NCBI RefSeq assembly: GCF_030814815.1
Contig: NZ_JAUSVR010000015.1
Coordinates: 1-64,000 of the forward strand
DNA: 64,000 nucleotides
Direction of reading: 5' to 3'
Origin: Ancylobacter amanitiformis
Lineage (GTDB): Bacteria; Pseudomonadota; Alphaproteobacteria; Rhizobiales; Xanthobacteraceae
Position numbers and translations under genes: made by a program. Shown here in pieces: positions 11,760-20,479 of the stretch. Numbering within the stretch: the first letter of the stretch is position 1; every line of letters begins with the position of its first letter. A model generated the notes under the pieces. That model made no database searches and was not told the DNA's origin. It saw only the letters and a list, made by a program, of their open reading frames with translations.

Positions 11760-11793
11760 CGCCACCCCTTAGCCAGTTCCGAGGAGAACTCCC

Positions 11794-12177
11794 ATGGCAC
11801 GTGTCAAGCGCGGCGTAACTTCTCACGCCAAGCACAAGAAAGTGCTCAAGGCGGCGAAGGGCTATTTTGGCCGCCGCAAGAATACCATCCGCGTCGCGAA
11901 GCAGGCGGTCGAGAAGGCGCAGCAATACGCCTATCGTGACCGTAAGGTTAAGAAGCGCAATTTCCGCGCCCTGTGGATCCAGCGCATCAACGCCGCCACC
12001 CGCGAACTCGGCTTCACCTATGGCCGATTTATCGATGGTCTCGGCAAGGCCGGGATCGAGGTCGACCGCAAGGTGCTCTCGGATATCGCCATCCATGAAC
12101 CCGCCGCCTTCGCGGCGCTGGTCGAGCAGGCCAAGGCCGCGCTGGAGAAATCCGCGCCGGAGCCGCAGGCCGCCTGA
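11794..12177 (+). CDS. rplT: 50S ribosomal protein L20
   Basis: Binds 23S rRNA early in large-subunit assembly and in several bacteria represses its own operon. The 127-residue protein has the canonical start [19 protein letters not shown], the arginine-lysine-rich helix and the C-terminal domain ([17 protein letters not shown]). Lies 34 bases after rpmI with a GAGGAG ribosome site, so the two are cotranscribed. Confidence 0.98.
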   Translation: MARVKRGVTSHAKHKKVLKAAKGYFGRRKNTIRVAKQAVEKAQQYAYRDRKVKKRNFRALWIQRINAATRELGFTYGRFIDGLGKAGIEVDRKVLSDIAIHEPAAFAALVEQAKAALEKSAPEPQAA

Positions 12178-12210
12178 TCCTTCCCGCCCTGTCGGGACCA
12201 AAATGCGAGG

Positions 12211-12238
12211 AGCCCCGCGCGCGAGCGTTGGGGCTTTT
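12211..12238 (+). terminator. Weak terminator or attenuator after rplT
   Basis: AGCCCC (12211-12216) can pair with GGGGCT (12230-12235), followed by four T. The stem is short and the loop long, so it may be a partial terminator between rplT and pheS. Confidence 0.4.
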
Positions 12239-12384
12239 CGCGTTCATGGCGCTTACGCGCGAGCGTGGTGGCTTTGCCTCACGGTCCCCCCCGGCTATAA
12301 GCGCCCCGCCTGTCCGCCGCGCCTTCCTCCGGTCTCGCCGGGAAGACGCGGCGCCGCCGAACCCGTTCCGCCCGAGGAGCCGTC

Positions 12385-13485
12385 ATGCCCGTTGCCGCCC
12401 TTCCTGATCTCGACGCGCTGGAGCGCGCGCTCCATGCCGGCATCGCCGAGGCCGCCGACGAGTCGGCACTGGAGGCGATCCGTGTCGCCGCGCTGGGCAA
12501 GAAGGGCTCTGTTTCCGAGCTGCTCAAGAGCCTTGGCGGCATGAGCCCGGAGGAGCGCAAGAGCGCCGGGCCCGCCATCAACGGCCTGCGCGACCGCCTC
12601 AACGCGGCACTGGTCGCCCGTCGTGGCGCGCTGAAGGCGGCTGCGCTGGCGGTGCGGCTGGAGACCGAGCGGGTCGACGTGACGCTGCCCGTGCGCGAGA
12701 CGCCGGCCGAGCTTGGCCGCCTGCACCCGATCAGCCAGGTGATCGACGAGCTTACCGCCATCTTCGCCGACATGGGCTTCTCGGTGGCGGAAGGGCCCGA
12801 CATCGAGGACGACTTCCACAATTTCACCGCGCTGAACTTCCCGCCCGGACACCCGGCGCGCGAGATGCACGACACGTTCTACCTGCCGACCCGGGACGAC
12901 GGGTCGCGCATGGTTCTGCGCACCCACACCTCGCCGGTGCAGGTGCGCACCATGATGTCGAAGGCGCCGCCGATCCGCGTCATCTGCCCCGGTCGCACCT
13001 ATCGCTCCGATTCGGACCAGACCCATACGCCGATGTTCCATCAGGTCGAGGGTCTCGTCATCGACAAGGGCTCCAATCTCGGCCACCTCAAGTGGATCCT
13101 TGAGGAGTTCTGCAAGGCGTTCTTCGAGGTCGACAACGTGAAGATGCGGTTCCGGCCGTCCTTCTTCCCGTTCACCGAGCCGTCGATGGAGGTCGACATC
13201 CAGTGCGACCGTTCCCGTCCGGGCGAGATCCGCTTCGGCGAGGGCGCGGACTGGCTGGAGATCCTCGGTTGCGGCATGGTGCATCCGAATGTGCTGCGCA
13301 ATTGCGGGCTGGACCCCGAGGAGTATCAGGGCTTCGCCTGGGGCATGGGCATCGACCGCATCGCCATGCTGAAATACGGCATGCCGGACCTGCGAGCCTT
13401 CTTCGAGGCCGATGCGCGGTGGCTCGCCCATTACGGTTTCCGCCCGCTCGACTTCCCCACTCTGGCCGGGGGGCTGAGCGCGTGA
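12385..13485 (+). CDS. pheS: Phenylalanyl-tRNA synthetase alpha subunit
   Basis: Catalytic subunit of the alpha2-beta2 enzyme that charges tRNA-Phe. The 366-residue protein has the N-terminal coiled coil that contacts tRNA (about 10-95) and the class II aminoacylation core: motif 1 region [19 protein letters not shown], motif 2 with [21 protein letters not shown], and motif 3 [13 protein letters not shown]. It lies about 200 bases after rplT. Its TGA overlaps the GTG start of the next gene, so the pheS-x-pheT order is tightly linked. Confidence 0.98.
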   Translation: MPVAALPDLDALERALHAGIAEAADESALEAIRVAALGKKGSVSELLKSLGGMSPEERKSAGPAINGLRDRLNAALVARRGALKAAALAVRLETERVDVTLPVRETPAELGRLHPISQVIDELTAIFADMGFSVAEGPDIEDDFHNFTALNFPPGHPAREMHDTFYLPTRDDGSRMVLRTHTSPVQVRTMMSKAPPIRVICPGRTYRSDSDQTHTPMFHQVEGLVIDKGSNLGHLKWILEEFCKAFFEVDNVKMRFRPSFFPFTEPSMEVDIQCDRSRPGEIRFGEGADWLEILGCGMVHPNVLRNCGLDPEEYQGFAWGMGIDRIAMLKYGMPDLRAFFEADARWLAHYGFRPLDFPTLAGGLSA

Positions 13486-14012
13486 TCAAGACACCCGACT
13501 GGTCCATCGATCGTCTACGCGCGATGGAAACGCCGCAGCTCAAGCAGCTTCTCGCCAATGCCGAAAAGCGTGGCGCCTCGGACCTCGCCGCCCAATGCGA
13601 GGAGGTGCTGGCCGAGCGCGGCCCCGCGATCCGCGGCGCGACGTCATCGGGAAGAACGTCGTCTGGCGGCGCGACGGTGGCCAAGCGCGTGACCCGCAAT
13701 GGCGTCAGCGCGTTCCACTTCGTCTGCGAGAACGACCGCGGCGTCAGCATGGATGGCGAGGGCTTCTTCTGGACCGGATTCTGGATCGTGCCCGAGGACG
13801 AGGTCATCCGGGCCGTCAAGTCCGGTGCCAGGCTGGCGCTGCACAAGTCCCGAACCGAGCCGTCCTACCGTCAGGGCAAGATCCTCGACTATCGCATCTC
13901 GCCCGAGGACGCCGGCAAGAAGCGCAATGTCGGCATCGAGTTCCTTGTCGCCGCCGATGATGCGGCTCTCGCCTGGTCGGGCGAGGGGGCGGATGAGAAG
14001 GGTTACCGGTAG
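13482..14012 (+). CDS. Unknown 176-residue protein between pheS and pheT
   Basis: I do not recognise a named family. The start is the GTG at 13482 inside the pheS stop (GTGA), implying translational coupling; no separate ribosome site is needed. Residues 1-60 are helical and charged ([20 protein letters not shown]), then comes a Ser/Thr/Gly linker (about 50-65), then a compact alpha/beta part with [20 protein letters not shown] and RQGKILDYR. No signal peptide, membrane segment or known catalytic motif. Its placement inside the phenylalanyl-tRNA synthetase operon suggests a housekeeping role. Function unknown. Confidence 0.8.
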   Translation: MIKTPDWSIDRLRAMETPQLKQLLANAEKRGASDLAAQCEEVLAERGPAIRGATSSGRTSSGGATVAKRVTRNGVSAFHFVCENDRGVSMDGEGFFWTGFWIVPEDEVIRAVKSGARLALHKSRTEPSYRQGKILDYRISPEDAGKKRNVGIEFLVAADDAALAWSGEGADEKGYR

Positions 14013-14060
14013 GCCAGCCCTGTCGGTGCATATGAACAAGCGGAACGGTAGGGCTCTCCC

Positions 14061-16466
14061 ATGAAATTCACCCTCTCCTGGCTGCGCGAGCACCTGTCCG
14101 GTGCCTACACGCTCGACGACGTCACCGACGCGCTGAACCGCATCGGGCTGGAGGTCGAGGGCGTCGAGGACAAGGCGGCCAAGCTCCGGGGCTTCACCAT
14201 CGCCTATGTCGTCTCCGCCGTTCAGCACCCCAATGCCGACAAGCTGCGCCTGTGCATGGTCGATACCGGCGCGGGCGAGCCGGTGCAGGTGGTGTGCGGC
14301 GCGCCCAATGCCCGCACCGGGCTGAAGAGCGTGTTCTCCCCGCCCGGCACCTATATTCCCGGCAAGAACATCACGCTGGGCATCGGCACCATCCGTGGCG
14401 TCGAGAGCCGGGGCATGCTCTGCTCGGCGGCCGAGCTGGAACTTTCCGAGGATCATGACGGCATCATCGAACTGCCGGACGACGCGCCGGTTGGCGTCCC
14501 TTATGTCGACTGGATCGGCCTGAACGATCCGGTGATCGAGATTGCCGTGACGCCCAACCGCGCCGACTGCCTCGGCATTCACGGCGTGGCGCGCGACCTT
14601 GCCGCGGCCGGTGTCGGCGTGCTGGTGGAGGACGCCATCGTCCCCGTGCCAGGCGCCTATCCCTGCCCGGTCTCCGTCACCCTCGCGCCGGACGCGCCGT
14701 GCCCGGCTTTCGCGCTGCGGCTCATTCGCGGCGTCAGCAACGGCCCCTCGCCGGACTGGCTGCAGGCCAAGCTGCGCGCCATCGGCCTGCGGCCCATCAA
14801 CGCGCTGGTCGACGTCACCAATTTCCTCACCTTTGACCAGAACCGCCCGCTGCATGTGTTCGATGCCGCCAAGGTGCAGGGCCATCTTGTCGTGCGCCGC
14901 GCCGTGGCGGGCGAGAGCCTGCTGGCGCTGGACGGCAAGACCTATGCGCTCGATCCCTCGATCTGCGTCATCTCCGACGACCGCGCCGTGGAATCGCTCG
15001 CCGGCGTGATGGGCGGCGAGGAATCCGGTTGCGATGCCGACACGGTCGACGTTCTGGTGGAATCCGCGCTGTGGGAGCCGATCAACATCGCCTCCACCGG
15101 CCGCAAGCTCGGCCTCAATTCCGATGCGCGCTTCCGCTTCGAGCGCGGCATCGACCCCGCCTTCACCATGCCCGGCATCGAACTGGCGACCCGGCTGATT
15201 CTCGACCTGTGCGGTGGGGAGCCTTCCGACGTGGTGCTGGCCGGCGCGATCCCTGACACCACACGGGTGATCGAGTTCCCGCTGGCGCTGACCGAGAAGC
15301 TCACCGGACTGGTGGCCAGCGACGCCGAGCAGGTGGAGACGCTGGGCCGGCTCGGCTTCACCGTTGAAGGCACTTCCGGCACGGTTCGCGTCACCCCGCC
15401 GTCCTGGCGTGGCGACATCGAGGGCAAGGCCGATCTCGTGGAGGAGGTCATTCGCATTGTCGGGCTCGACCGCGTGCCGTCCACGCCCTTCCCGCGCGAC
15501 GAGACCGCCCGCAAGCCGGTGCTCACCACGCTGCAGCTGCGCACGCGCAAGGCCAAGCGCGCGCTGGCGACGCGCGGGCTGGTGGAGGCGGTCACCTGGT
15601 CCTTCGTGTCGAAGCCGCAGGCCGAGCTGTTCGGCGGCGGCAACGCCGCGCTGGCGCTCGCCAACCCGATCGCCTCCGATCTCTCCGACATGCGCCCGAG
15701 CCTGCTGCCGGGCCTGATCCGTTCAGCGCAGGCCAATGCCGATCGCGGCCTCGGCGATGTCGCGCTGTTCGAGGTCGGCCAGGTGTTCAAGGGCGATCGC
15801 CCGCAGGACCAGTTCATGGCGGCCAGCGGCATCCGCCGCGCCCTCGCGCGGCCCGCCGGGGCAGGGCGGCACTGGGCGGCCAAGGCAACGCCGGTGGACG
15901 CGTTCGACGCCAAGGCGGATGCGCTCGCCATTCTCGCCGCGTCCGGGGCGCCGGTGGCCAATCTGCAGATCTCGACCGACGCGCCGGTCTGGTTCCATCC
16001 CGGCCGCTCCGGCACGTTCCGCCTGGGCGCCAATGTGATCGGCCATTTCGGCGAACTGCATCCCGGCGTGCTGGAAGCGCTCGACGCCGATGGCCCGCTG
16101 GTCGGCTTCGAGGTGCTGCTCGACCGGGTTCCCGAGCCCAAGGCCAAGCCGACCCGCGTGAAGCCGCTGCTGGAGCTCTCCGCCTTCCAGCCGGTGGAGC
16201 GCGACTTCGCCTTCGTGGTGGCGCGCTCCGTCGCGGCGGGCGACATCGTGAAGGCGGCGGCCGGTGTCGATCGCAAGCTCATCACGGCGGTCAACGTGTT
16301 CGACGTCTATGAGGGGCCGGGCGTGGATGCCGACAAGAAGTCGGTCGCGCTCTCGGTCGCGCTGCAGCCGCGCGAGAAGACCCTCACCGATGCCGAGATC
16401 GAGGCGGTGGCGGCCCGCATCGTCGCCGAGGTGTCGAAGAAGACCGGCGCCACCTTGCGCGGCTGA
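14061..16466 (+). CDS. pheT: Phenylalanyl-tRNA synthetase beta subunit
   Basis: Large subunit that binds tRNA-Phe and edits mischarged Tyr-tRNA. At 801 residues it has the normal length and order: N-terminal EMAP-like tRNA-binding domain (about 40-150, with HPNADKLRLCMVDTG), the B3/B4 editing domain (about 210-380), the B5 domain (about 400-470), the catalytic-like core and the C-terminal ferredoxin-like anticodon-binding domain (about 705-800, starting PVERDFAFVV). Follows the small unknown gene by 48 bases in the same direction. Confidence 0.98.
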   Translation: MKFTLSWLREHLSGAYTLDDVTDALNRIGLEVEGVEDKAAKLRGFTIAYVVSAVQHPNADKLRLCMVDTGAGEPVQVVCGAPNARTGLKSVFSPPGTYIPGKNITLGIGTIRGVESRGMLCSAAELELSEDHDGIIELPDDAPVGVPYVDWIGLNDPVIEIAVTPNRADCLGIHGVARDLAAAGVGVLVEDAIVPVPGAYPCPVSVTLAPDAPCPAFALRLIRGVSNGPSPDWLQAKLRAIGLRPINALVDVTNFLTFDQNRPLHVFDAAKVQGHLVVRRAVAGESLLALDGKTYALDPSICVISDDRAVESLAGVMGGEESGCDADTVDVLVESALWEPINIASTGRKLGLNSDARFRFERGIDPAFTMPGIELATRLILDLCGGEPSDVVLAGAIPDTTRVIEFPLALTEKLTGLVASDAEQVETLGRLGFTVEGTSGTVRVTPPSWRGDIEGKADLVEEVIRIVGLDRVPSTPFPRDETARKPVLTTLQLRTRKAKRALATRGLVEAVTWSFVSKPQAELFGGGNAALALANPIASDLSDMRPSLLPGLIRSAQANADRGLGDVALFEVGQVFKGDRPQDQFMAASGIRRALARPAGAGRHWAAKATPVDAFDAKADALAILAASGAPVANLQISTDAPVWFHPGRSGTFRLGANVIGHFGELHPGVLEALDADGPLVGFEVLLDRVPEPKAKPTRVKPLLELSAFQPVERDFAFVVARSVAAGDIVKAAAGVDRKLITAVNVFDVYEGPGVDADKKSVALSVALQPREKTLTDAEIEAVAARIVAEVSKKTGATLRG

Positions 16467-16491
16467 GGCCGGCGCGGCACCGCGATGGCAT

Positions 16492-16510
16492 CCCCGGGCG
16501 CGGCCCGGGG
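16492..16510. repeat. Inverted repeat between pheT and the amine oxidase gene
   Basis: CCCCGGGC, a 3-base loop and GCCCGGGG form a perfect 8-bp hairpin between the convergent genes. It has no T-run, so it may be a Rho-aided end or only a stable hairpin. Confidence 0.45.
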
Positions 16511-16520
16511 GTGAGGGGCA

Positions 16521-17921
16521 TCAGGCCGGCCCGCCGCCCACCAGCCGCAGCGCCTTGGCGGCGGCGACCTCGCCCGAGGCGAAGGCGCCCGAAAGGGTGC
16601 CCCAGCTGTCCAGCGCGGTATATTCGCCCGCGAGGAAGATGCGGCCCTGCACCGGCTCGGTGAACAGCCGGCGCTGGGCGCCCTGGCCGGGCAGGGCGAG
16701 CGCCACCGCGCCGCGGATCAGCGGATCGGCGCTCCAGCGCGAGGCGACCACCTCGTGCACCGCCGCGGCCGCCTGCGGGCCGAACGCCGCGGCAAGGAAG
16801 GCGCGAGACAGGCGTAGCGCGGCGCCCTCGCCCTTCTGCGCGATCTCCCGCGCCGGCGCGCCGCCGAAACTCAGTACATGAAGATCCGAGCCGTTCACCC
16901 GCGCCCGCAGCAGGGCCGGCGGAGGCGCGTTGGGCGCGCCCGAGACCTTGGGCAGCACGGTCTCGTCATGCTCGAGCCGCAGCGGATTGCCCGGCAGCAG
17001 GAAGGCCACCTGTTCGAGAGTGCCGGCCGGGAAGGCGCGAAAGGCATTCACGAGACGTAGCGGCAGCGGCGGGTTGAAGCGCAGCGCTCCGCTGGCGATG
17101 ACCGGAGCCGGCACGGCGAGCACGACGGCACGGGCGCGAATCTGCGTGCGCTGGCCGGCAATGCTCAGCATGTGCAGGCGCCCGGCATTGGTGATCAGCG
17201 TCACCTGCGCATGGGTCTGCACGTTCAGCCCGGCGCCCAGCGCTTCCAGCAGCGCGCCGATGCCGATCGGGCTCGTGGTATCATCCGCCGGCACGGCGCG
17301 CATGGCGAGGTCGACGGTCGACAGTTCGGCCAGACCGCGTCCCACGCCGAGCGGGCCGAGCAGCGCGGCCACGCTCGCCGACCAGTCGCCGGGCGCGGTG
17401 AGCACGGAGGCGCAGGCGACATCCTTGCCGGCGTCGCTGGCGGCGAGAATGTCCCGGCGGGCACGCCCCAGCGTGGCCAGGAAGGCGTCATACCCGCCCT
17501 CGCGCACCTCATGGCCATCCAGGAAAAGACGCCGTCCGCTCGGCAGGTTCGCCAGCGGCAGCTTGGCCGCCATGGCCGCACCCGCCAGACCTTCCGTCTC
17601 GACGCCGCGCGCGAAGCCGGAGGCGCCGAGATCGAAGACATGTCCGAAGGCCGTGTCGGTCCGCGCCCGCCCGCCGAGCTTCTCGCCGGCCTCCAGCAGC
17701 ACATAGCTGCGCCCGGCGCTCGCAAGGGCGCGCGCGGCGGCGATGCCGGCCGCGCCGCCGCCGACAATGGCGACGTCGACATCGCTCGCGCCCGCCTGGG
17801 CGTGAGCCGCGCGAAAGGCTGGCAGCGCGAGGAGCGCCGCGCCCCCGGCCGCGATCAGCCGGCGGCGGGTCAGCCCGCGCGAAAGCCGCGTCGGGCCGGG
17901 GAGGGGCGGCGTGTCGTTCAT
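16521..17921 (-). CDS. Tat-exported flavin amine oxidase family protein
   Basis: FAD-dependent oxidoreductase of the amine oxidase/phytoene desaturase fold. The 466-residue product begins with a twin-arginine signal (TRRRLIAAGG at about 18-27, then a hydrophobic run to AHA), which fits export after folding with its cofactor. The dinucleotide motif VDVAIVGGGAAGIAAARAL (about 48-66), an acidic residue at the end of beta-2 (LLEAGEKLGGRARTD) and a C-terminal FLAGEYTALDSWGTLSGAFASG-like FAD-binding region are present. Start chosen at 17921; an ATG at 17951 would add ten residues. Converges on pheT. Substrate not predictable; could also be an exported protoporphyrinogen-oxidase-like enzyme. Confidence 0.87.
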   Translation of the reverse strand: MNDTPPLPGPTRLSRGLTRRRLIAAGGAALLALPAFRAAHAQAGASDVDVAIVGGGAAGIAAARALASAGRSYVLLEAGEKLGGRARTDTAFGHVFDLGASGFARGVETEGLAGAAMAAKLPLANLPSGRRLFLDGHEVREGGYDAFLATLGRARRDILAASDAGKDVACASVLTAPGDWSASVAALLGPLGVGRGLAELSTVDLAMRAVPADDTTSPIGIGALLEALGAGLNVQTHAQVTLITNAGRLHMLSIAGQRTQIRARAVVLAVPAPVIASGALRFNPPLPLRLVNAFRAFPAGTLEQVAFLLPGNPLRLEHDETVLPKVSGAPNAPPPALLRARVNGSDLHVLSFGGAPAREIAQKGEGAALRLSRAFLAAAFGPQAAAAVHEVVASRWSADPLIRGAVALALPGQGAQRRLFTEPVQGRIFLAGEYTALDSWGTLSGAFASGEVAAAKALRLVGGGPA

Positions 17922-18201
17922 GCGGGCGAACACCTCGGAGGCAGCCCGCAAAAGCTAGCACACCCGGCGGCAGGGGCGAAGACGCCGGCTAAGTGGCTGA
18001 TGCGAATCATGATTTGTTCGCGTTGGAACGAATCGGGACTCGCTCGGCGAATCGGGAAAGGCAAGCGCCGAATGTTTTTCGCGGAATTTCTTCGCGCGCA
18101 GGGAACCTTTCGGCCCCCCAAGCGTCGTGCTCAACCGTGTGTCTGTTTTGCGGACAGTGCGTATCCGTGCTTATATGGAATTGTTCGAAACTCGAATCAG
18201 C

Positions 18202-18912
18202 ATGCTGCAAGACGCACAACGTGCCTTCGTCCTGACCTTCTCCCGCGAGTATCGGCGCGTGCTGCTGCTCTCGGTCGGGCTTGCGGTCGGGCTGCTCATC
18301 GCGCTCGCCATCGGGGCGCATTATGCGCTGACCAGCTTTGTCGCGCTCGATCTGCGATGGGCGCAGCTCACGCTGGACATTCTGGGCGCGCTCGGCATCG
18401 CGGTCGGGGCGATCTTTCTGGTGCCGCCGGTCACGACGCTGGTCGCCGGCTTCTTCCTCGATGACGTCGCGGAGCGGGTCGAGGCGACCGAGTTCGCCGA
18501 CCAGAGCGTGGGAAGGGCGATTCCGTTCGGCCGCTCGCTGCTGCTCTCGCTGCGCTTCTTCGGCGTCGCCATCGCGGTCAACCTCGTCGCCCTGCTGCTG
18601 CTGCTGGTGCCGGGCGTGAACATCATCGTGTTCTACGTGGCCAATGGCTATCTGCTCGGGCGCGAGTATTTCTCGCTCGCGGCGATGCGCTATCGTGACG
18701 AGGACCAGGTGGCGCTGGTGCGCCGGCATCATGCGCTGCCCATCTTCTTCGGCGGGCTCATCATCGCCGTGCTGGTCTCGATCCCGATCCTCAACCTCAT
18801 CACCCCGGTCTTCGCCACCATCTTCATGGTGCGGCTGCACAAGCGGCTCACCCGCTCGCGCTCCTATGCTAAGCGGGGGATTTCTGCGGCCAGCGGCACA
18901 GGTCTGAAATAA
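18202..18912 (+). CDS. CysZ/EI24-type membrane protein
   Basis: Integral membrane protein of the EI24 domain family, which includes the sulfate transporter CysZ; here usually annotated as sulfate transporter family protein. The product (236 residues from ATG 18202; in-frame ATGs at 18175 and 18127 are possible) has four or more hydrophobic segments (LLLSVGLAVGLLIALAIGAHY, then LGALGIAVGAIFLVPPVTTLV, then VAIAVNLVALLLLLVPGVN, then IFFGGLIIAVLVSIPILN) and the family pattern VANGYLLGREYFSLAAMR. Its 3' end overlaps the end of the convergent nth gene by 44 bases. Transport of sulfate is inference from the family only. Confidence 0.82.
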   Translation: MLQDAQRAFVLTFSREYRRVLLLSVGLAVGLLIALAIGAHYALTSFVALDLRWAQLTLDILGALGIAVGAIFLVPPVTTLVAGFFLDDVAERVEATEFADQSVGRAIPFGRSLLLSLRFFGVAIAVNLVALLLLLVPGVNIIVFYVANGYLLGREYFSLAAMRYRDEDQVALVRRHHALPIFFGGLIIAVLVSIPILNLITPVFATIFMVRLHKRLTRSRSYAKRGISAASGTGLK

Positions 18913-19828
18913 GGCAGCGCGGGCAGTCCGGCTTCAGCGCCTTGCAGACATAGCGCCCGTGCAGGATCAGCCAGTGGTGGGCGTGGAGCTTGAAGCGGTC
19001 GGGTATCTCCCGCTCCAGCCCGAGTTCCACCTCAAGCGGCGTGCGGCCCGGCGCGAGGCCGGTGCGGTTCGCCACGCGGAACAGATGGGTGTCGACGGCG
19101 ATGGTCGGCAGCTGGAAGGCGATGTTGAGCACCACATTGGCGGTCTTGCGGCCGACGCCGGGCAGCGCTTCCAGCGCCGCGCGGTCGGCCGGGACAGTGC
19201 CGCCATGCTCGGCGATGAGCCGGCGCGAGAGTTCGACGACGTTCCTGGCCTTGCCGCGATACAGGCCGAGCGTGCGGATGTGCTGCGCCACGCCCTCCTC
19301 GCCGAGCGCGACCATCGCCTGAGGCGTGGGAGCGGCCGCGAACAGCGTGCGCGTCGCCCTGTTCACGCCGATATCGGTCGCCTGCGCGGAAAGCACCACC
19401 GCGACCAGCAGCGTGTAGGGGTCGACATAGTCGAGCTCGCCCTTTGGCGCGGGATCGGCCGCCGCGAAGCGGGCGAAGGCGGCCTCGACCTCGGCCGGGG
19501 TCCACGGCCTGAAGCTGCCGCTGACCGCCGCCGCCGCGGCATTGGCCACCGCGCGCCGGCGCGCCGGGCGAGGCGCCGCGGGCTCGGGAAGCGCTGCCGG
19601 CGCCGGCGCCACGCGTTTTGCGGGCGTCGCTTTGCTGGAATTCGCTGTCCTGGCGGCCTTGCTCGCGGTTCCGGCCTTGCTCGCGGTTACGGCCTTGACG
19701 GCGGTAGCCGTGCCGGGCCCCGCCGGCCGCACGGCGGCCTTACCCGTATCGTGGTCGGCCGCCGCTCCCTGGGAAGCCGAGCCGCCCGCGCCGCGCCGCC
19801 GCGCCGAATCCTTGTCCGCATTCGCCAT
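18869..19828 (-). CDS. nth: Endonuclease III (DNA glycosylase/AP lyase)
   Basis: Base-excision repair enzyme removing oxidised pyrimidines. The 319-residue product (ATG 19828) has an unusual Ala/Lys/Thr-rich N-terminal tail of about 100 residues before the catalytic domain. The helix-hairpin-helix motif LPGVGRKTANVVL with catalytic Lys228, the catalytic Asp246 (VDTHLFRV) and the iron-sulfur cluster cysteines C295-x6-C302-x2-C305-x5-C311 are all intact. The tail is low-complexity, like histone-type linkers, and could aid DNA binding (inference). An AGG at about -9 supports this start; the frame extends to 19897. Divergent from the DUF2244 gene. Confidence 0.95.
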   Translation of the reverse strand: MANADKDSARRRGAGGSASQGAAADHDTGKAAVRPAGPGTATAVKAVTASKAGTASKAARTANSSKATPAKRVAPAPAALPEPAAPRPARRRAVANAAAAAVSGSFRPWTPAEVEAAFARFAAADPAPKGELDYVDPYTLLVAVVLSAQATDIGVNRATRTLFAAAPTPQAMVALGEEGVAQHIRTLGLYRGKARNVVELSRRLIAEHGGTVPADRAALEALPGVGRKTANVVLNIAFQLPTIAVDTHLFRVANRTGLAPGRTPLEVELGLEREIPDRFKLHAHHWLILHGRYVCKALKPDCPRCLISDLCRWPQKSPA

Positions 19829-19850
19829 TTTCGACCTATAATGCCGCTTC

Positions 19851-20396
19851 ATGAGCGCTGCCAATACCGATCCCAATTCCGATCCCATGACAGGCAACCC
19901 GGCGTCCGACGACGAGCCGACGCTGTTCTCGGCGCGGCTGACGCCCTATCGCTCGCTCGACCAGCGCGGCTTTCTCATCGTCATGATCATCGTGGTGGCG
20001 ATCAGCTTCGTCTGCGGCACCGCCTTCCTGCTGATGGGGGCGTGGCCGGTGTTCGGGCTGTTCGGGCTCGACGTGCTGGCGATCTGGTGGGCCTTCCGCA
20101 TCAATTTTCGACAGGCCCGCGCGGTGGAGGAGATCACCGTCACGCCCAGCCTCATCCGGGTGCGGCAGGTGGAAGCCGATGGCGCGGCGCGCGAGGCGCG
20201 GATGAACCCGCTCTGGACCCGCCTCGACAAGGAATTGCACGAGGATTACGGCGTGCAGAAGCTCACGCTGTTCTCGCGCGGGGTGCCGGTCGTGGTGGGT
20301 GCGTTCCTGCACACGGCACAGCGCGAGGAGCTTGCGCTGGAACTGTCCTTGGCGCTGAGCACGGCCAAGCGGGGGGTATCGCGCTCCGCGCCGTGA
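19851..20396 (+). CDS. DUF2244 membrane protein
   Basis: A 181-residue inner-membrane protein of the DUF2244 family, common in alphaproteobacteria; function unknown. Two adjacent hydrophobic segments (GFLIVMIIVVAISFVCGTAF and WPVFGLFGLDVLAIWWAF) follow an acidic N-terminus, then a cytoplasmic domain with ITVTPSLIRVRQV and a C-terminal hydrophilic tail. Begins 22 bases from the divergent nth start, so the two share a promoter region. Read in the same direction as the Ada-like gene 83 bases downstream. Confidence 0.85.
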   Translation: MSAANTDPNSDPMTGNPASDDEPTLFSARLTPYRSLDQRGFLIVMIIVVAISFVCGTAFLLMGAWPVFGLFGLDVLAIWWAFRINFRQARAVEEITVTPSLIRVRQVEADGAAREARMNPLWTRLDKELHEDYGVQKLTLFSRGVPVVVGAFLHTAQREELALELSLALSTAKRGVSRSAP

Positions 20397-20479
20397 GGAT
20401 GGCGGCGCGCGTGCGTCGAAATCGGGTGGCCCCGGCCGGCACGGCATGGTCGGATGGGGCAATCAGGAGGAGAACAACC

